Source: Ruminococcus sp.
GTDB lineage: Bacteria > Bacillota > Clostridia > Oscillospirales > Ruminococcaceae
DNA: 64,000 nt
Assembly (NCBI GenBank): GCA_017529875.1
Contig: JAFXNC010000030.1
Coordinates: 1-64,000, forward strand
Direction of reading: 5' to 3'
Within the stretch, counting starts at the first letter, position 1, and every line of letters begins with the position of its first letter. Under the pieces are notes generated by a model. The model had not been told where the DNA came from and ran no database searches. It saw nothing but the letters and a program-made list of their open reading frames with translations. Shown one piece after another: positions 1 through 7,114 of this stretch. Both the position numbers and the translations under genes were made by a program.

Positions 1-243
1 CTTTCCGGCGGTCAGAAGCAGAGGGTAGCAATAGCCCGCGCTATCGTCAACAGCCCATCCGTTATCCTTGCCGACGAGCCGACAGGTGCGCTCGACACAA
101 AGACCTCTGCCGAGATAATGGACTTGTTCAAGGCGCTCAACGAGCAGAGACGGACTGTTATCATTGTTACGCATGATCCCAAGGTTGCGGAGCAGTGCGA
201 GAGGGTGATAGAGATCAGCGATGGAAAAATCGTCAGTGCGTAA
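1..243 (+). CDS. ABC transporter ATPase, C-terminal part (cut by window edge)
   Basis: The reading frame is open from base 1 and stops at 241-243, giving 80 residues. It begins exactly at the ABC signature LSGGQ, followed by Walker B (VILADEP), the D-loop (TGALD) and the H-loop histidine in VTHDP. This is the second half of a MacB/LolD-type nucleotide-binding domain that powers a FtsX-like permease. No permease follows; a decayed gene does. The upstream half lies outside the window, so completeness cannot be judged. Confidence 0.9.
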   Translation, partial: LSGGQKQRVAIARAIVNSPSVILADEPTGALDTKTSAEIMDLFKALNEQRRTVIIVTHDPKVAEQCERVIEISDGKIVSA

Positions 244-404
244 TCACTATTTTCCTTTTGAGGGAGATACTAGGGAGATAACGCTGCAAAAGACCACCCG
301 AAAAGGCTTGAAATAGCAACAGCCGACTCGCACCAAACCGCGCAAAACAGGCGATCACCGCACTTTGCCACACCTTCCTTTGAATTTTGGGGTGGTGGAG
401 GCCG

Positions 405-661
405 TGGGTTCAAATAGCGGATTTAAGAACAAATTCTACCCGAAGGAAAAGGGCACATACAGAATGGATGTGCTTGAGTGTCCCTTCAGGAAATATCTCA
501 CCGAGCTTGGCTGTCCCGAGCTGACGAGGATTTTCTGCGAAAACGATGAGTGCCTTTACGGCATATCCCTGGACTCGTATTTGAAAGAAAAGGCACCCTC
601 GGTTCAATGGTGCCGACAGGTGCGATTTTTTCATAAGGAAGGCAGACAGAAAATAGGCTGA
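405..661 (+). pseudogene. Broken 3' fragment of an ATC-hydrolase-like gene
   Basis: The translation from about base 405 (SGFKNKFYPKEKG, MDVLECP, LTELGCPELTRIFCEND) is nearly identical to the C-terminal third of the intact protein at 21589-22206. The N-terminal two thirds are absent. A small indel near base 560 shifts the frame, so the last 30 or so residues no longer match, although the DNA still does. Unrelated sequence precedes the homology. It is a duplicated or recombined remnant, not a functional gene. Confidence 0.8.
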
Positions 662-920
662 TAAGTCAAACGGTCAGATAAACTCCATCGGAATGTTTTA
701 TGCCATCTATAATAATGTATTCACCGTAAAACATTGGGAACAGAATAAGATAGATTTATGTACAAGGGTATGCTCTAACTTGTCCATTCCTGACCGTTAT
801 TTGACCGTTATTGATATAAAAATTCGCTTCAAGTTAAGCAAATACGTTTAATGTAAGTTGTCGCAAAACAACGTATCTGCGCGGTTTGCGTAATGATAAG
901 CTATACGCGAACGAATGTTT

Positions 921-950
921 ACGACGGTTCGAGTCCAACAGGTGGCGCCA
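921..950 (+). other. tRNA 3'-end-like fragment
   Basis: GGTTCGAGTCC resembles a T-arm and is followed 14 bases later by a terminal CCA. It is directly succeeded by a hairpin of the kind often found after tRNA genes. The putative T-stem has two mismatches, and no matching 5' acceptor (GCCACCT) is visible upstream. This suggests a relic of a tRNA end or an attachment site rather than a functional tRNA. The rest of 662-1165 holds only the terminators listed and no gene that I can support. Confidence 0.3.
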
Positions 951-959
951 ATCATGCAT

Positions 960-1003
960 AATCCGAACACCTACATTAACAGCAGGGTGTTCGGATTTAT
1001 TGT
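960..1003 (+). terminator. Hairpin with T-rich tail
   Basis: AATCCGAACACC (960-971) pairs perfectly with GGTGTTCGGATT (986-997), and a T-rich stretch follows. It sits just after the tRNA-end-like fragment. Confidence 0.6.
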
Positions 1004-1021
1004 TTATTACTGAGTTTGGGA

Positions 1022-1069
1022 AAAGCCGGAAGATACGCGGGCTGCGTGTCTTTCGGCTTTGTTTTTTTA
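1022..1069 (+). terminator. Rho-independent terminator
   Basis: A 17-bp stem (1022-1038 with 1044-1060, two G-T pairs) is followed by a run of seven T. It insulates the two-component operon from the relics upstream. Confidence 0.75.
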
Positions 1070-1165
1070 TGATATTATTCTCTGTTACAATAAAAATTTC
1101 AAAATGATATACAAATGACACACAGCTGTGATATAATAAACTCAAAGGAACAGGAGGGATGTGTA

Positions 1166-1834
1166 ATGAAGATTCTGCTTATCGAAGATGACTTGCAGAT
1201 CTGCGAAGTAATTCAGAAGTATTTTACCGATCAGGGGACCGAGGTCGTCCGGGTCACGGACGGTCAGGCTGCTATGAAGCTCGCTGAAAGCGGACTTGAC
1301 GGATATTTTGTCGTACTGCTTGATATTATGCTGCCCGGGGCTGACGGCTTTACGATCTGCCGAAGCATCCGCAGGAGCAGTGATATCCCCGTCATATTCA
1401 TTACCGCCCGCGGACGCGAGCAGGACATCCTGCACGGCTATGAGCTGGGCTGCGATGACTATATCGTAAAGCCGTTCCTGCTGTCTGCGCTCTATGCCAA
1501 GTGCTCTGCGATCGTGAAGCGCACCGGGAAAAACCCCGGAAGCATCCTCACCTGCGGAGCCATAAAGCTGGACACCGTCAGGCTTACCTGCTATGTAAAC
1601 GGTCATGAGGCAGAGCTGACTCCCAAGAGCTTTGCTATACTTTATTATCTTATGGAGCATAAGGGCTGGGTGATCGACCGTGACACACTGCTTGACAAGG
1701 TCTGGGGAAATGATTATTTCGGCGTTGACCGCGTTGTGGATAATCACATCAAACGACTTAGAAAGGCTCTTGGGTCGGCAGGCGGTCAGATACACACCGT
1801 TATCGGCAGAGGCTACAAGCTGACAGATAAGTAA
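1166..1834 (+). CDS. OmpR/PhoB-family response regulator
   Basis: The product has 222 residues. The ATG at 1166 is preferred over the upstream in-frame start at 1115 because CAGGAGGG lies just before it and the product then begins MKILLIEDD like other receivers. The receiver domain has the acidic pair E-D near the start, the phosphoacceptor Asp53 in VVLLDIMLPG and the lysine of YIVKPF. The C-terminal half is a winged-helix domain ending VIGRGYKL. The kinase gene follows after 13 bases. The target genes are unknown; MacB-type transporter genes are common targets of such pairs, and one ends at base 243. Confidence 0.93.
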   Translation: MKILLIEDDLQICEVIQKYFTDQGTEVVRVTDGQAAMKLAESGLDGYFVVLLDIMLPGADGFTICRSIRRSSDIPVIFITARGREQDILHGYELGCDDYIVKPFLLSALYAKCSAIVKRTGKNPGSILTCGAIKLDTVRLTCYVNGHEAELTPKSFAILYYLMEHKGWVIDRDTLLDKVWGNDYFGVDRVVDNHIKRLRKALGSAGGQIHTVIGRGYKLTDK

Positions 1835-1847
1835 GGAGGGGGAGATT

Positions 1848-3557
1848 ATGAAATTCAAGCTGACAATGGGTGACCCGATGAAACGCACGACACTGCGGGC
1901 TCTGCTGCTACGGGCGTTGATCGTTGTGACGGTGCTGACTGTGGTATTTGCTTTCGCTTATAAGGAATATCTGAGACATACAATAACAAACCAATGCAGT
2001 GAAGAGACCGGCAGAAAGATAAGTATGCTCCAGAAGGACATCAACGAGCTGGAGGCAAAAGACGGTCAGAAAAACATACTGAAAACCGTCAGTGCAGAGC
2101 TGGCGATCTACAGCTCTTTTGATATCAACTTTGATCAGCCGTTCGGTGACAGCCTGCATTTTATTTCGCAGCGTTCTCCGAACTGTCATTCCTGCGCGGT
2201 GCTGCTGGACGAGGATAACAATATCGTATCATCAAACCGACAAATACTTACTGCGAATATGAAGTTTGGGAATAACGATTCCGACAACGGGATATATCTG
2301 TGCGACAACGAGGCTTTGCAGATGGAGCAGGTCGATAAGCTTTATTTTGAGTATCAGCAGCGCTCGCAGAGGGGCGGCGAGAATTATCACGGAGAACCTT
2401 ACTTTACAAGCATCTATGTTGACCGTGATACTCGCACGTTTATTCCGCATGAAGGTATTATTACTTATTACCGCATGGATAAGAACGGAGCTATTGATTT
2501 TTCAGACAAAACTGAATATCCCGTGCAGATAAACTTGAATGATAAAAGCTATGAGCTCATTTCACTGAATTCCGATGTTTATCCCCGCTGCTTTTTCTCC
2601 GATTTTTACGGTGAAAACCGTTCTGTGATCGAAGAATTTGAACGAGAGCAGCCTTTTGAATATGTTGCGCCGCGGACGTCTTACGGGCTCGGCGGTAATT
2701 CATCCCTGCAAGACGGAAGATCTGTTTTTTCGGAAAGCACACGTATCTATATTGACGGCAAGCCTTATTGGCTGATACTTCGCTTTATGTTCAACTTCAA
2801 CGATCCGCAGCTCACAGCTCTGTATTGGAAATGGGTAGTGATATTTGCAGCTTCGCTTACCGTTATAGCATTACTTTGGAGCTGGTACAGGAATACAATG
2901 AACAAGGCAAAATATGCCATGGAAGACTATCAGCGGGACCTTACCGATCACCTCGCCCATGACATCAAAACGCCCCTTATGGCGATAAGCGGATATGCCG
3001 AAAATGTACTGAACTGCAAGCTCTCCGACGTAGAACAGAAGAGGTATTTAAACTCGATACTTGATAACGTGGCGTTCACCGATTCACTTATAAGCAGGAC
3101 GCTGTATCTCAATCACATGGGCGAAAAGAAAGCCGCTAAGCCTGAGCCGGTGCAGCTTGAGGAACTTGTGAGTGAAGCCCTCCGCAGATATGACCTGCTG
3201 CTGAAGCAGAAACATATAGCTTGCGAGATAAATGGCAGTGCAGAGATCACCGCAGACAGGGCGGCTCTTGAAACGATAATTGAAAACCTCATCTCCAATG
3301 CAGTCAAATATACTCCGGAGGGCGGAACAGTAACAGTTACCCTCGATAAGAAACGGCTGACAATCACAAATACCGTTCCGGAGAAGATCGACACAAAAGA
3401 CCTTATGCGCCCCTTTGTCCGCGGTGATGCCGCAAGGAGCAACACAGCCGGGAACGGCCTCGGACTGTCGATAGCAGAGCGTGCTGCTCAGACTAACGGG
3501 CTTAAGCTGTCTGTCTCCTGTTTGGAAAATGAGTTTAAAACAGAATTGATATTATGA
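1848..3557 (+). CDS. Membrane sensor histidine kinase
   Basis: The product has 569 residues and the start follows AAGGAGGGGG. A first membrane helix (about residues 16-36), a long extracytoplasmic region (about 40-320) and a second helix (about 330-348) precede the dimerisation domain. His371 lies in the H-box HDIKTPLMAIS, the N-box is ENLISNAVKYTPEGG and the G-box is GNGLGLSIA. No HAMP domain is obvious between the second helix and the H-box. It should phosphorylate the response regulator just upstream. The large sensory region resembles no domain I can name, so the signal is unknown. Confidence 0.93.
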   Translation: MKFKLTMGDPMKRTTLRALLLRALIVVTVLTVVFAFAYKEYLRHTITNQCSEETGRKISMLQKDINELEAKDGQKNILKTVSAELAIYSSFDINFDQPFGDSLHFISQRSPNCHSCAVLLDEDNNIVSSNRQILTANMKFGNNDSDNGIYLCDNEALQMEQVDKLYFEYQQRSQRGGENYHGEPYFTSIYVDRDTRTFIPHEGIITYYRMDKNGAIDFSDKTEYPVQINLNDKSYELISLNSDVYPRCFFSDFYGENRSVIEEFEREQPFEYVAPRTSYGLGGNSSLQDGRSVFSESTRIYIDGKPYWLILRFMFNFNDPQLTALYWKWVVIFAASLTVIALLWSWYRNTMNKAKYAMEDYQRDLTDHLAHDIKTPLMAISGYAENVLNCKLSDVEQKRYLNSILDNVAFTDSLISRTLYLNHMGEKKAAKPEPVQLEELVSEALRRYDLLLKQKHIACEINGSAEITADRAALETIIENLISNAVKYTPEGGTVTVTLDKKRLTITNTVPEKIDTKDLMRPFVRGDAARSNTAGNGLGLSIAERAAQTNGLKLSVSCLENEFKTELIL

Positions 3558-3560
3558 TAT

Positions 3561-3602
3561 AAGCTGCTTCCGGGATGATAGTACCGGGGGCAGCTTTTTA
3601 TA
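3561..3602 (+). terminator. Terminator of the two-component operon
   Basis: Two nested stems (AAGCTGC with GCAGCTT, CCGG with CCGG) are followed by TTTTTA directly after the kinase stop codon. Confidence 0.75.
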
Positions 3603-3659
3603 TAACCTGCCCAATCAAAATGCGCTTTTTTGTAACATCTACAGAATTCTATTTTGGTG

Positions 3660-3731
3660 CAAACAAACGTTCTAAAATCTATTGACAAACAAACGTTCTT
3701 ACGATATAATAATTCTTGCGAACAAAAGTTC
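3660..3731 (+). promoter_or_regulatory. Consensus promoter with three operator-like repeats, no gene behind it
   Basis: TTGACA (3682-3687), a 17-bp spacer and TATAAT (3705-3710) form a perfect sigma-A promoter. Three copies of RAAC-N4-GTTC lie at 3661-3672, 3687-3698 and 3720-3731, that is before the -35, in the spacer and after the -10. The third copy, GAACAAAAGTTC, fits the Gram-positive SOS box pattern; a TetR-type operator is an alternative. Only a 16-codon frame (from 3754) without a ribosome binding site follows. Apart from the candidate RNA at 3895-3980, I see no gene in 3732-4153. Confidence 0.65.
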
Positions 3732-3894
3732 TCATACTTTTCTGAACTCAATATGCAAAGATATTCAGGCTATGCTGATAGCTGGAGAATTCAATTGCTG
3801 TAATGGTCTGTCAGCCGTCGTATTTGTGCATAAATGCATTGTTTCATGTGGTTAAGCAATGTGGAAATATTTGTCATATAGTAGCAAGTATAGA

Positions 3895-3980
3895 TAGTGC
3901 CGTACACTTTGCGAGTACGGCACTATCCGGTACGCAGCAAGCTGCACACCGTCGGTAAGGGGACCCGTTGCCCTTACCGA
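3895..3980 (+). ncRNA. Candidate structured RNA, three consecutive hairpins
   Basis: There are three perfect inverted repeats in 86 bases: an 11-bp stem (3895-3905 with 3915-3925), GCAGC with GCTGC (3934-3945) and a 10-bp stem (3952-3961 with 3971-3980). No coding frame explains them. The orphan promoter at 3682 points toward this block. It may be a small RNA or a long structured leader; I know of no matching family. Confidence 0.35.
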
Positions 3981-4153
3981 TGATTAGAAATGCTCTATAT
4001 AGCTATGAAAGTATATGAAACTGCCCGGAAAAAGCATAATAGAAACAATCAGAGTAAAGAGTTCAGACAGCATGGGGAAAAAACAGTATTAGTTCGTACC
4101 TGTACCAAAGTACAAATCAGTATATTCTGAGAATAATCTAAGGGGTGATTTCT

Positions 4154-4180
4154 ATGTTTTATTACCCGCTGCCGTGGTAA
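4154..4180 (+). CDS. Possible 8-codon leader peptide (MFYYPLPW)
   Basis: AGGGGTGAT lies 4 bases before an ATG followed by seven sense codons rich in aromatic residues and proline, then TAA. The last codons fall in the left arm of a stem (4167-4174 with 4189-4196). The coiled-coil gene starts 53 bases downstream. The layout resembles a translated leader or attenuator, but the peptide is very short and chance cannot be excluded. Confidence 0.35.
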   Translation: MFYYPLPW

Positions 4181-4233
4181 AAATATCGCGGCAGCGTTCC
4201 GCCAAACAGATATAAAAAAGAAAGGAAGATGCT

Positions 4234-4557
4234 ATGCCGAAAAAAGTTACACTTGAAGATAAGATCGCCAAACGCGACAAGTTATTAGTACAAATCGAGA
4301 AAAGCCGTGCCGAGATCCAGCCGAAAGTTGATGCCTACAACGCCATCAATGAGGAGATCAAGGCTGATATTGAGCGTCTTGAACGTGAGAAAAGGGATGC
4401 CGTTTTCGACCATGTTATGTCCGTGTTCGGCGAGGATATTTCCCCCGAGGAGTTCAAGGTCGAGTTCAATAAACTCATAAATGATCCCCGTAACAAGAAT
4501 TTTGTCGAGCATCTGAAGCGCTTACAGGAACAGCGCAAGAGTGCAAATAACACCTGA
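4234..4557 (+). CDS. Small coiled-coil protein of a mobile element
   Basis: The 107-residue product is highly charged and helical, with a predicted coiled coil over about residues 5-55, and has no signal peptide or membrane segment. AAGAAAGGAAG precedes the ATG. Small proteins of this make-up (DUF4315-like, from memory) occur in clostridial conjugative elements near a serine recombinase, as here. In the +1 frame an open tail of about 20 codons (PDKLPASNEKTEVAEQ) continues past the stop, so the C-terminus may have been shortened by a frameshift. The function is unknown. Confidence 0.6.
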   Translation: MPKKVTLEDKIAKRDKLLVQIEKSRAEIQPKVDAYNAINEEIKADIERLEREKRDAVFDHVMSVFGEDISPEEFKVEFNKLINDPRNKNFVEHLKRLQEQRKSANNT

Positions 4558-4808
4558 TAAGCTTCCAGCTTCTAATGAAAAAACCGAAGTTGCCGAACAG
4601 CCTAAAGCAGCAACGGATTGATATTCATAGCCGGAAATGGGGTGAGTCCAATGTGAAAAGACCACTGCGCGGGGAACCGGTTTGCCTCTTGGGGGAACTG
4701 CGCAGATAAACAATATTAGCCAAGCAAAAACGCTTTTTGTCGATATTCCTGCACTGCATCGTCGTTTCCGTGCATCACCTGCCGTTTGCCGCGGCAGGGA
4801 CAAAAAGG

Positions 4809-5018
4809 ATGCAGAAAAAACAACCAAGTGAACAGCAGATAAGAGCTTTAGCGGTCAGCTTTCTGCCTGCGATCAGAGCGTATTACAATACCGATGAGGG
4901 CAGGGAAGAATACAGAAAATTTCTTGAAGAGCATCCAGACTGTAAGAACGGATCAGAAAAATTGTCCCTCGATGCGTCTGAATATGACTCTGATAAGAAA
5001 ACAGAAAAAGCCGTATAA
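4809..5018 (+). CDS. Small mobile-element protein upstream of the recombinase
   Basis: The product is 69 residues counted from the ATG at 4809. An in-frame start at 4737 would add a hydrophobic stretch without homologous character. The core PSEQQIRALAVSFLPAIRAYY followed by DEGREEYRKFLEEH is helical and soluble. It recalls the short proteins encoded next to large serine recombinases in clostridial elements (from memory, no named family). Bases 4560-4808 contain only short broken frames, including an 18-codon one from GTG 4652. Confidence 0.5.
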   Translation: MQKKQPSEQQIRALAVSFLPAIRAYYNTDEGREEYRKFLEEHPDCKNGSEKLSLDASEYDSDKKTEKAV

Positions 5019-5045
5019 AGCGAAATGATTTAGCACTTTAAATCG

Positions 5046-5074
5046 TTGACAAGACATTTTGAATGTGGTATAAT
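5046..5074 (+). promoter_or_regulatory. Promoter of the recombinase gene
   Basis: TTGACA (5046-5051), 17 bp, TATAAT (5069-5074). The 88-base leader to the recombinase contains the inverted repeat GCGGAG/CTCCGC. Confidence 0.8.
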
Positions 5075-5162
5075 GTGAGTGCGGAGGTGGTCAGAAGTCA
5101 GGCTGATTTCTCCGCGGGATAGGGCGGGCGATACCGCATTTTAAAAAAGAGGAGGGAACAAA

Positions 5163-6625
5163 ATGAAGGCAGTTATCTACGCACGTTATTCCTGTGACCA
5201 CCAGCGTGAAGAAAGCATCGACGGTCAGCTCCGAGAGTGCAAGGAGTTTGCACAGAAGCAGGAATACGTCATTGTCGGCAGCTATATCGACAGAGCCATG
5301 TCAGCCAAGACCGACAACAGACCGCAGTTTCAGCAGATGATAAAGGACAGCGCCAAAGGCGGCTTCGACATTATCATAGTCTGGAAACTGGACCGCTTTG
5401 CAAGGAACAGATACGATTCCGCACATTACAAATCAATACTCCGACGTAACGGAGTGAAGGTCGTTTCTGCAACGGAGGTGATCTCCGAGGGCGCAGAGGG
5501 GATAATTCTTGAATCAGTGCTTGAGGGCTATGCGGAGTATTACAGCGCAGAATTGTCAGTGAAGGTTATACGCGGACTGACCGAAAACGCTCTCAAATGT
5601 CAGTACAACGGCAGTCCTGTTCCGGTCGGTTATACTATCGACGAGACGAAGCATTATCAGCTTGATCCCACAACCGCACCCTTTGTTAAGGACGCATTTT
5701 AGATGTATGCCTCGGGTAAAATGGTGAAAGACATCTACGAATACCTGAACAGCAAAGGTGTCAAGACCTCTTACGGGAAACCGATGAATAAGACTAACAC
5801 AACAGCAATTCTTAGGAACACAAAGTATCGCGGTCAATACTGCTACCGTGACATTAAGATAGAAAACGGTGTGCCGAGAATTGTATCCGACGAGCTTTTT
5901 GAGGCGGTACAAAGGCGATTGAACAAGAATCAGATCTCGCGTTCAAGGTTCAAGGCGAAGCATGAATACTTCCTTTCGAGTAAAATGGTATGCTCGGACT
6001 GCGGTGCGCTTATGGTAGGCGAAAGCGGAACGAGCCGCAAGGGAACGGTCTATAATTACTACAAGTGTGCAAATGTGAAGAAGAGGCTCGGTTGTCACAG
6101 GCCGTCGCTGAGGAAAGACCTGGCAGAGAAGCTGGTATTTCAAAAGGTAATGGAGGAGATGTTCACCGAAGATATGATCGAGATGATCGCGGACAAAGTC
6201 ATGGAGGTACAGAAACAAGAAAACTCCGCAAGCTGCTTCAAAAGCAGCTTGCGGAGTTTGAAAAGGGTATTGTGAATATGCTTAACGCAATGCAGGCGGG
6301 GATACTGACCAAATCGACGAAAGCCCGTTTGGAGGAGCTTGAAGCACAGAAAGAAAAGCTGGAGCTTGACATAATGAAGGAGCAGCTCCACGATGAGATA
6401 CTTACCCGTGATCAGGTGGTGTTGTGGCTGAAGACGCTGAAAACTCTCGACCTCACGAACGACGACAACAAGCGCATCCTTGTTGATACGTTCATCAACT
6501 CCATAATAGTGTACGACAACAAGCTCGCTGTGAGCTTCAATTTCAGAGACGGTGCCGGAGATATCCCTCTTTTGAGGGTAGGGTGTTCGGATGGTGATGG
6601 GCTCGGGGCGCCACAAGCCCCGTAG
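5163..6625 (+). pseudogene. Large serine recombinase, inactivated by amber stop and frameshift
   Basis: The N-terminal resolvase domain is intact: YARYSCDHQ carries the nucleophilic serine and KLDRFARNRYD the conserved arginines. A TAG at 5700-5702 replaces what is normally a Glu codon, and the same frame resumes at once with MYASGKMV. The recombinase domain and the zinc-ribbon (CSDCGALM ... CHRP) follow. Near 6215-6260 the frame shifts by -1, after which a coiled coil and C-terminal tail continue to 6625. A perfect 15-bp inverted repeat (6225-6239 with 6243-6257) lies at the shift. The intact protein would have about 487 residues. It was probably the integrase of a now immobile element. Confidence 0.9.
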
Positions 6626-6653
6626 ATGCGCGATCTACGGGTTTTCTTATTTT
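6619..6653 (+). terminator. Terminator after the recombinase
   Basis: CCCGTAGAT pairs with ATCTACGGG across five bases and is followed by TTTTCTTATTTTC. Confidence 0.85.
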
Positions 6654-6833
6654 CTTTCAAAAAACCAGCATTGACCAAGGTTGTCGTTATGCACATATAT
6701 AGCTCCTTGCTTTTGTCGTATCGTCAATAAATTAAGACTCATGTTAACCGAAAATTTCTTGTATAAAATAGTTTTATAGTGTTTTGCGTTTTTTTGACTT
6801 ACTGGACTGAACAAGCCTCGATATATAATCAGA

Positions 6834-6860
6834 CAAGAAAAGGGGCTGCAACAGCCCCCT
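6834..6860 (-). terminator. Terminator of the metal-ATPase operon
   Basis: GGGGCTG-CAA-CAGCCCC, read on the minus strand, is followed by TTTTCTT. It lies just beyond the stop codon of the HMA protein. Confidence 0.75.
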
Positions 6861-6865
6861 GTCTT

Positions 6866-7114
6866 TTATATGTGAAAAAAGCCATGCTTCTGATAGGGCT
6901 CCGACTGTACCTCAAGAACCTTGTACCCCGAATCTTTCAGCGCGAATTCGATCAGATCTCTTGTGAACTCTTTCTCGGAGGTCACAACAGTCTCGCCCTT
7001 TTTGTGGGATGATCTGACCTTCTTCACATCCAGCCTTTTGCGTATCGCATCGTTGACGTGCGCCTCGCACATTGAGCACATCATGCCGTCTATCCTGATC
7101 GTAGTCTTAAACAT
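6866..7114 (-). CDS. Heavy-metal-associated (HMA) domain protein
   Basis: The 82-residue product has a ferredoxin-like HMA fold with the metal-binding motif GMMCSMCEAHV near residue 10 (CxxC cysteines plus a nearby Met). Such proteins bind soft or transition metals and hand them to P-type ATPases. Its start overlaps the end of the ATPase gene by 8 bases, indicating translational coupling as the third gene of the operon 9472 to 6866. The histidine-containing end (KHGFFHI) might add metal ligands. The metal is not determined by the sequence. Confidence 0.85.
   Translation of the reverse strand: MFKTTIRIDGMMCSMCEAHVNDAIRKRLDVKKVRSSHKKGETVVTSEKEFTRDLIEFALKDSGYKVLEVQSEPYQKHGFFHI

Noticed and set aside
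921..950. Functional tRNA gene
   Set aside because: Only a T-arm-like and CCA-like 3' end is visible; the T-stem has mismatches and no 5' acceptor partner or anticodon arm can be placed upstream.
3660..3731. Firm identification of the repeats as LexA SOS boxes
   Set aside because: Only the third copy fits GAAC-N4-GTTC exactly; the other two start AAAC. A TetR-type operator fits equally well and no lexA gene is in the window.
5163..6625. Functional recombinase by stop readthrough plus programmed frameshift
   Set aside because: Two independent recoding events in one gene are implausible; the amber codon replaces an expected Glu codon by a single change and the slippery site is not canonical.
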